Source: Bacillota bacterium
GTDB lineage: Bacteria > Bacillota_C > Negativicutes > JAEYSJ01
Length of the DNA: 10,247 bases
Assembly (NCBI GenBank): GCA_023434855.1
Contig: JAEYSJ010000127.1
Span: 1-10,247, forward strand
Direction: 5' to 3'
Shown: positions 7,529 to 10,247 of the stretch, piece by piece
Layout of the letters: each line of letters begins with the position of its first letter
Position numbering within the stretch: position 1 is the first letter of the stretch
Made by a program: the position numbers and the translations under genes
Notes under the pieces: generated by a model
Told to the model about the DNA's origin: nothing
Seen by the model: the letters and a program-made list of their open reading frames with translations, nothing else
Database searches by the model: none

Positions 7529-7727
7529 GATTCAACACCTCCGTTTGAAATTATATTATTATGTATTCTTAAATATTCGTTATATTATGTGCCAAATCCT
7601 GCAGAATGTGGTCGAAATTTATTATTATTGTTTGACTCTTGAGGTATACACTTTCATAATCAAAGGGTTTATCCTTTAATCCACGCAATGATAAATAAGT
7701 TTGCATACTTCAGCTAACCTTAAAATA

Positions 7728-7758
7728 AAAACCCTGTACTACTATAGTACAGGGTTTT
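7728..7758 (-). terminator. Intrinsic terminator of the 334-residue porin gene
   Basis: AAAACCCTGTACTA and TAGTACAGGGTTTT form a perfect 14-bp stem with a three-base loop, 16 bases after the porin stop. On the minus strand the stem continues into a T-rich tail (TTTTTATTTTA). This is a strong terminator. Confidence 0.92.
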
Positions 7759-7774
7759 GCTTGAAAAGGTTTTA

Positions 7775-8779
7775 TTAGAATTTCCACTGCAAGTTAGCAG
7801 CGTATTCATTATCTTTTCCCAGAGAATTATCAAGGGGTTCAAGAGACATGTAATAAACGTTAAGGCCAAGATTTTTGCGGACATCGTGATGGTAAGCATA
7901 GGTGAAACCTTTATAGGCCGGGGTAGTAATAGATCCATCGGCCCTTACACCATAGACGTAGCCCACACCATTAGGATAGTAATAACCACCAATTGAAGAG
8001 TTATAAGGATCAACAGCGTTAGCCTCTACATGATTATAAGCTACAGTAAAGCTATTTTTCTCCCAGCTGTAAGTTCCGCTAAAATCATATGCTTTATTGC
8101 TGCTATTCTCGCTAGATTTAACATATTCGCCGGTCCAAGTTAAGTTACTGCCGGTTTTAACAGTGGTATAAGCGCTCCAAAGGTTGGTACCAGTACTAGC
8201 GGTAGATTCCCTTGCGAAGGCCAAGCCAAAATTGATGTCTTTGGTAAGATCAGCATTGAAATCAGCGCCAATCCATCTTGTACGAGGCCATACTTCATTA
8301 CTATTGGAGTCAGTAACGTGGGTAGCTGCACCACCAATAGCTTTAAAGTTCACCTCGCCAAATTTGGTCGTTGCAACAACACCATCGAAATATGATATCG
8401 GGTCAATGTTAATGCCGGCATATACAATGCCGCCTTGACCAAGTTGTGCACCCTGACGTCCAAGTGCAAAAGTCCAGTTATCCATTTTTTCAGAGACGCC
8501 AAATTGATCTAATTTAAAGTTGTTATTGCCGTTACTTTTGCCCCAATCACTGTTTCTGCCGGCAATACGAGCAAAAGCAGTAGTGTTGGTATCAATCTTA
8601 CTGCTGAAGTTGATGCCAATTGATAACTGATTAGCGGTACTCGGATCGGTATTTTTGTCATTGTTGTTACGGTATTCATACTTAATAGTGCCGTTTACGT
8701 CGACGGGATCCGCAAATGCGGTGCCAGCGCAGAGAGTGATCATGGCTACAATAGCGGTAGCAATAATTTTTTTGTTCAT
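7775..8779 (-). CDS. Outer membrane porin, small beta-barrel without SLH domain
   Basis: The product is 334 residues with a classical signal peptide (MNKKIIATAIVAMITLCAGTAFA, cleavage after residue 23). The mature protein starts DPVDVNGTIKYEYRNNNDKN and is made of alternating polar and aromatic strands with short turns and Asn/Gly/Ser-rich loops. It ends in LQWKF, with the C-terminal aromatic residue used as the outer-membrane assembly signal. The mature protein has no cysteine. FALGRQGAQLGQGGIVYAG (about 104-122) resembles the Gly/Gln-rich segment near the pore constriction of general porins. Unlike OmpM-type porins of Negativicutes there is no N-terminal SLH domain that would bind the peptidoglycan. 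The substrate is unknown. ATG at 8779 has a perfect AGGAGG eight bases upstream. It is a single-gene transcript with its own terminator and an unusually long upstream region. Confidence 0.88.
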   Translation of the reverse strand: MNKKIIATAIVAMITLCAGTAFADPVDVNGTIKYEYRNNNDKNTDPSTANQLSIGINFSSKIDTNTTAFARIAGRNSDWGKSNGNNNFKLDQFGVSEKMDNWTFALGRQGAQLGQGGIVYAGINIDPISYFDGVVATTKFGEVNFKAIGGAATHVTDSNSNEVWPRTRWIGADFNADLTKDINFGLAFARESTASTGTNLWSAYTTVKTGSNLTWTGEYVKSSENSSNKAYDFSGTYSWEKNSFTVAYNHVEANAVDPYNSSIGGYYYPNGVGYVYGVRADGSITTPAYKGFTYAYHHDVRKNLGLNVYYMSLEPLDNSLGKDNEYAANLQWKF

Positions 8780-8815
8780 TTTGTTTTCCTCCTAGGTTTT
8801 TTTGAGAATTTACTT

Positions 8816-8831
8816 TTCCACAATTTGTGAA
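8816..8831. promoter_or_regulatory. Inverted repeat CACAA-T-TTGTG in the porin leader
   Basis: CACAATTTGTG (8819-8829) is symmetric around one base, with partly symmetric TTC/GAA flanks. It lies about 23 bases upstream of the porin Shine-Dalgarno. It could be a protein binding site or a small RNA hairpin; no family can be named. Confidence 0.3.
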
Positions 8832-8842
8832 CTGGGCGACAT

Positions 8843-8861
8843 CTGATATCATCGATATCAG
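8843..8861. promoter_or_regulatory. Inverted repeat CTGATATC-ATC-GATATCAG in the porin leader
   Basis: A perfect 8-bp inverted repeat with a three-base centre, flanked by GAC and GTC that extend it with a small bulge. It is about 65-80 bases upstream of the porin start codon. As DNA it has the size of a dimeric repressor operator; as RNA it would be a stable hairpin in the leader. Which applies is not shown by the sequence. Confidence 0.45.
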
Positions 8862-8899
8862 GTCACAACTTAATGAACTCAGCCTAAGAAGAGATATGT

Positions 8900-8923
8900 A
8901 TTGAGTATCCTTGTTCCCTCAAT
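8900..8923 (-). other. Leader hairpin ATTGAG/CTCAAT
   Basis: A six-base-pair stem with a 12-base loop. The bases outside it (AAGAGA-type on one side, TCTTCTCTT on the other) can extend pairing after an internal loop. It would sit in the middle of the untranslated leader of the porin mRNA. The pairing is weak and may be chance. Confidence 0.25.
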
Positions 8924-8993
8924 CTTCTCTTGTTTTAGAAAAAGTTCATATCTATCACCTACTGCAAAGACTGCTCATGGGAAACCTAAGTCG

Positions 8994-9004
8994 CACCTCC
9001 TTTC
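8994..9004 (-). promoter_or_regulatory. Orphan 11-nt perfect Shine-Dalgarno (STAB-SD-like) in the porin leader
   Basis: The minus strand reads GAAAGGAGGTG, complementary over all 11 bases to the 3' end of bacterial 16S rRNA (CACCTCCTTTC). No start codon follows at normal spacing; the next ATG is 15 bases away and opens only a seven-codon frame. The porin start is about 215 bases downstream and has its own AGGAGG. In Bacillus thuringiensis cry3A a GAAAGGAGG element of this kind in the leader binds ribosomes and stabilises the mRNA. That is the most likely role here by analogy. Confidence 0.5.
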
Positions 9005-9030
9005 ACCCCATTAGCCCTCTTCAGTGAGAG

Positions 9031-9036
9031 ATCATA
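9031..9036 (-). promoter_or_regulatory. Candidate -10 element of the porin promoter
   Basis: TATGAT (9036-9031) within TATATATGAT matches the -10 consensus at five of six positions. No good -35 exists at 16-18 bases (TTATCC at best), so an activator or the upstream A-tracts may help. Transcription would start near 9025, placing the orphan Shine-Dalgarno about 20 bases from the 5' end of the mRNA and giving a leader of about 245 bases. A second, weaker candidate is TAGAAT just below the A-tracts, near 9090. Confidence 0.35.
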
Positions 9037-9101
9037 TATAAATCCAAAATATTAGGATAAATTGCGCTAAATCACGATGGAATTAAATTCTATACAAAAA
9101 G

Positions 9102-9163
9102 TTTTTTTCCTGCTAATTTATTAATTTTTTGTTATTTTTTTATAAGTTTTTTGTTATTTTTTT
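9102..9163. repeat. Phased A/T-tracts with exact 17-bp direct repeat (probable bent DNA)
   Basis: The 17-mer TTTTTTGTTATTTTTTT occurs exactly at 9125-9141 and 9147-9163, a period of 22 bases. T-runs start at 9102, 9125, 9135, 9147 and 9157. These spacings are close to one or two helical turns, the arrangement that curves DNA. It lies upstream of the probable porin promoter, where A-tracts can also act as UP elements for RNA polymerase. Confidence 0.65.
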
Positions 9164-9217
9164 AGAAAATGTCGAACTATTCAGCTTTGCTATGGGATTC
9201 TAAATAACTTTACAGCA

Positions 9218-9325
9218 TAATAAAAGACGTTTATTGTGGTCTATTGTATAAATAGAACTCAATAAGCGTCTTTGCTTATTAAAAATATCTTATTCGCAGG
9301 ATAAATTGGTTATTTATCACCTATG
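9218..9325 (-). ncRNA. Candidate small RNA or attenuator leader, about 108 nt
   Basis: A promoter with TTGCAT, a 17-base spacer and extended -10 TGCTAAAAT ends at 9332, so transcription should start near 9325. About 50 bases further is a long terminator-like hairpin (9273-9223) followed by TTTTATTA. The predicted transcript is about 108 bases and has no credible reading frame. A second hairpin, AATAAGC (9280-9274) with GCTTATT (9267-9261), uses seven bases of the terminator's 5' arm, so the two structures exclude each other. This fits either an independent small RNA or an attenuator deciding whether transcription continues towards the porin gene 440 bases downstream. No known RNA family was recognised. 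Confidence 0.5.
9223..9273 (-). terminator. Long two-part terminator-like hairpin
   Basis: An outer 14-bp stem, AAAGACGTTTATTG with CAATAAGCGTCTTT (one G-T wobble), encloses a 3x3 internal loop, an inner 6-bp stem TCTATT/AATAGA and a five-base loop. On the minus strand it is followed by TTTTATTA. It is the only strong hairpin with a T-tail in the intergenic region and belongs to no protein gene. Confidence 0.6.
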
Positions 9326-9331
9326 TGAATG

Positions 9332-9360
9332 ATTTTAGCATTTTTGTTTTTAGAATGCAA
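9332..9360 (-). promoter_or_regulatory. Extended -10 promoter inside the intergenic region
   Basis: TTGCAT (9360-9355), a spacer of exactly 17 bases and TAAAAT (9337-9332), preceded by TG at the extended -10 position (TGCTAAAAT). It is the best sigma-A-type promoter between the two porin genes. It faces the first porin and the terminator-like hairpin at 9273-9223. Confidence 0.6.
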
Positions 9361-9363
9361 TAC

Positions 9364-9400
9364 TTTGTCACAATTATTTGTCATTAAATTTTTTTTGACA
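9364..9400. promoter_or_regulatory. Tandem TGACAAA half-sites upstream of the promoter
   Basis: TTTGTCA occurs twice, at 9364-9370 and 9377-9383 (13 bases apart), and an inverted TGACA follows at 9396-9400. They lie directly upstream of the -35 at 9360, a normal place for activator binding. The cognate regulator cannot be named from this window. Confidence 0.35.
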
Positions 9401-9403
9401 TAA

Positions 9404-9438
9404 GAGAAACGTTCCGTTTTCGAACAGTAAAGAATTAA
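9404..9438. repeat. Short hairpin unit A of the intergenic array
   Basis: A 35-bp unit that is 80% identical (28/35) to the adjacent unit B. Its core is a hairpin AAACG-TTC-CGTTT (9407-9419), extended by a G-T pair, followed by the shared tail CAG-taaagaa-ttaag. Confidence 0.7.
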
Positions 9439-9472
9439 GAAAAACGTGTCGTTTTCGTACTGTGAAGAATTT
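9439..9472. repeat. Short hairpin unit B of the intergenic array
   Basis: Direct tandem neighbour of unit A. The core hairpin is AAAACG-TGT-CGTTTT (9441-9455), six pairs with a three-base loop. Its tail leads without a gap into the first 73-bp unit. Confidence 0.7.
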
Positions 9473-9545
9473 AAGTTACTTTTCGGTTAATACGCAGGTT
9501 ATTAACTGTTTGCATTTACCCGAAAAGTTATAAATTCCGATACAG
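9473..9545. repeat. 73-bp hairpin unit 1 of the intergenic array
   Basis: The stem ACTTTTCGG (9478-9486) pairs with CCGAAAAGT (9520-9528). The right end carries GTTATA and TTCCGATACAG. It is 64/73 identical to unit 3, with an inner stem GCA/TGC and a small hairpin around GTT-att-AAC. Confidence 0.85.
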
Positions 9546-9582
9546 CGGGGAAAACCGTAAGGTTTTAAAGCAGAAAGAAAGT
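9546..9582. repeat. Short hairpin unit C between 73-bp units 1 and 2
   Basis: Diverged relative of units A and B. The core hairpin is AAAACC-GTAA-GGTTTT (9551-9566), in which the innermost G-C pair of A and B has become C-G, so pairing is kept. The tail CAG-aaagaa-agtaag matches that of A and B. Confidence 0.55.
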
Positions 9583-9655
9583 AAGTTACTTTCCGGCTCC
9601 ACAAGATAAAGCGAAATATTTTAGAAAACCCGGAAAGTTATACTTTCTGATACTG
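9583..9655. repeat. 73-bp hairpin unit 2 of the intergenic array
   Basis: Same length as units 1 and 3, but the interior (about 33 bases) is unrelated in sequence. The stem is ACTTTCCGG (9588-9596) with CCGGAAAGT (9630-9638), so one T-A pair of the other copies is replaced by C-G. The right end reads TTCTGATACTG. Confidence 0.85.
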
Positions 9656-9657
9656 TT

Positions 9658-9730
9658 AAGTTACTTTTCGGTTAAACTGCAGGTAATCAACTGTTTGCAG
9701 TCGCCCGAAAAGTTATAAATTCTGATACAG
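9658..9730. repeat. 73-bp hairpin unit 3 of the intergenic array
   Basis: It begins two bases after unit 2. The stem ACTTTTCGG (9663-9671) pairs with CCGAAAAGT (9705-9713), with the inner stem CTGCA/TGCAG. The right end TTCTGATACAG abuts the terminator of the second porin gene. Confidence 0.85.
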
Positions 9731-9731
9731 T

Positions 9732-9768
9732 AAAAATAGAATCCCGGAAGAACCGGGATTCTATTTTT
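9732..9768 (-). terminator. Intrinsic terminator of the second porin gene
   Basis: AAAAATAGAATCCCGG and CCGGGATTCTATTTTT form a perfect 16-bp stem with a five-base loop, four bases after the stop of the porin gene. On the minus strand it ends in TTTTT. It should stop porin transcripts before the hairpin array. Confidence 0.93.
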
Positions 9769-9772
9769 CGAT

Positions 9773-10247
9773 TTAGAACGAATATACCAATTGAGCGATG
9801 AAGTTTTTACCATCGCCATCATAACCATCATTGCTCTTCAGGTTATTGTATTGAAGTGACAAAATACCATTTTTGAATACAGTATATTCAAAACCGTATT
9901 CAAAGCCTTTTACGTCATTAAGGCTGAAGTAAAACGGCAATGCATCAGTAGTCTGAAGAGTAGTATTATTGAAGAATCCGGGATCAGCCTTTCTATAACC
10001 TACCCACAAACCGTAGCTTTGTGGTTTTGCTCCATCAGCACCCATATATTTGACTTTTGCCATCCAAGCTTTAGGATCGGAGCCGCGGTTAACAAAGTTA
10101 AGCGCTTTAGCAGCATCAGCACTGTTTTTGCCATACTCAAAAGTAATGCCGATATTCTGAATTCCGGTATACCCAAAGCCTGCAGCCCAGGTTTTAAGTA
10201 GATCTTCCTTACTTTTTGCATAAACAAATGTCATATCGAAATTTTTA
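9773..10247 (-). CDS. C-terminal part of an outer membrane porin (OmpM-like), cut by the window edge
   Basis: An open frame of 157 residues runs from the window edge to a stop at 9773. It consists of typical barrel strands separated by short turns: NFDMTFVYAKS, WAAGFGYTGI, NIGITFEYGK, AWMAKVKYMG, SYGLWVGYRKAD, PFYFSLNDV, GFEYGFEYTVFKNGILSLQY and NFIAQLVYSF. The C-terminal Phe is the usual outer-membrane assembly signal. The ending resembles the SLH-domain porins (OmpM/Mep45) of Veillonella and Selenomonas as I remember them. The N-terminus, where an SLH domain would sit, is outside the window, so that part is inference. It is not a near copy of the smaller porin at 7775-8779. Confidence 0.82.
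   Translation of the reverse strand, partial: KNFDMTFVYAKSKEDLLKTWAAGFGYTGIQNIGITFEYGKNSADAAKALNFVNRGSDPKAWMAKVKYMGADGAKPQSYGLWVGYRKADPGFFNNTTLQTTDALPFYFSLNDVKGFEYGFEYTVFKNGILSLQYNNLKSNDGYDGDGKNFIAQLVYSF

Noticed and set aside
7550..7595. Promoter for the 143-residue protein gene (TATAAT at 7555-7550, TTGGCA at 7595-7590)
   Set aside because: The exact TATAAT has no -35 and would start transcription inside the ribosome site; TTGGCA has no fitting -10 at 16-18 bases.
383..8438. Plus-strand reading frames of 60-169 codons
   Set aside because: They lie opposite well-supported minus-strand genes or their edges, lack ribosome sites and show no recognisable protein motifs.
8955..8978. Seven-codon frame MSSLCSR after the orphan Shine-Dalgarno, as a leader peptide
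   Set aside because: The ATG is 15 bases from the ribosome site, too far for normal initiation, and no run of a regulatory amino acid codon is present.
8937..9010. Known riboswitch in the porin leader
   Set aside because: I compared it by eye with c-di-GMP, M-box, yybP-ykoY, fluoride, THF and T-box consensus cores and found no match.
9395..9423. Plus-strand promoter from the perfect TTGACA at 9395-9400
   Set aside because: No -10-like hexamer occurs at 16-18 bases (TTTCGA region), and no plus-strand gene follows.
9404..9730. Possible CRISPR array
   Set aside because: The repeats are 73 and ~35 bp with gaps of 2 and 37 bp, they have diverged interiors, and no uniform spacers or cas genes are present.
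7775..10247. The two porin genes as halves of one broken gene
   Set aside because: The downstream porin has its own signal peptide, start, stop and terminator, and the upstream one has a complete C-terminus and a strong terminator.

Overview
The window reads as a chromosomal segment of a diderm (outer-membrane-bearing) Firmicute of the class Negativicutes, probably a Sporomusa/Pelosinus-like organism. Firmicute-style Shine-Dalgarno sequences (AAGGAG, GGAGGTG) and TTG starts occur beside genes that only make sense with an outer membrane: LPS heptose synthesis and transfer, an LptD-like LPS export protein and two beta-barrel porins. The taxon is an inference from gene content and style, not from a marker gene. 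All recognised genes are on the minus strand, so transcription runs from high to low coordinates.

Positions 1-5920 hold an LPS inner-core operon, in transcription order: lptD-like gene, rfaE1 (heptose-7-phosphate kinase), rfaE2 (heptose-1-phosphate adenylyltransferase), two GT9 heptosyltransferases (waaC-like, waaF-like), a GT2 core glycosyltransferase and the start of a further probable glycosyltransferase. Gaps are short or overlapping. A promoter candidate (TTGCAG-17-TAGAAT) lies just upstream of lptD. RfaE1 and RfaE2 activate heptose, the GT9 enzymes add it to Kdo/lipid A, the GT2 enzyme extends the core, and LptD inserts finished LPS. The last reading frame meets an in-frame TAG at codon 36, close to the window edge.

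Positions 6031-7528 hold two exported proteins of unknown function, each followed by a hairpin terminator: a 307-residue protein with N-terminal helical 'YG' repeats and a C-terminal beta/glycine-rich part, and a 143-residue secreted protein.

Positions 7728-10247 hold a complete small porin (334 aa) and the C-terminal part of a second porin (OmpM-like; N-terminus outside the window). Between them lie about 990 bases without a protein gene but rich in structure. In transcription order these are: the terminator of the second porin; a 330-bp array of two hairpin families (three exact 73-nt units and three ~35-nt units) with compensatory stem changes; tandem TGACAAA half-sites; a good extended -10 promoter; a ~108-nt transcript ending in a long terminator-like hairpin with a competing upstream hairpin (a small RNA or an attenuator); helically phased A-tracts; and a long leader for the first porin carrying an 11-nt perfect orphan Shine-Dalgarno of the mRNA-stabilising (STAB-SD) kind and two inverted repeats. 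This intergenic region is the most novel part of the window.
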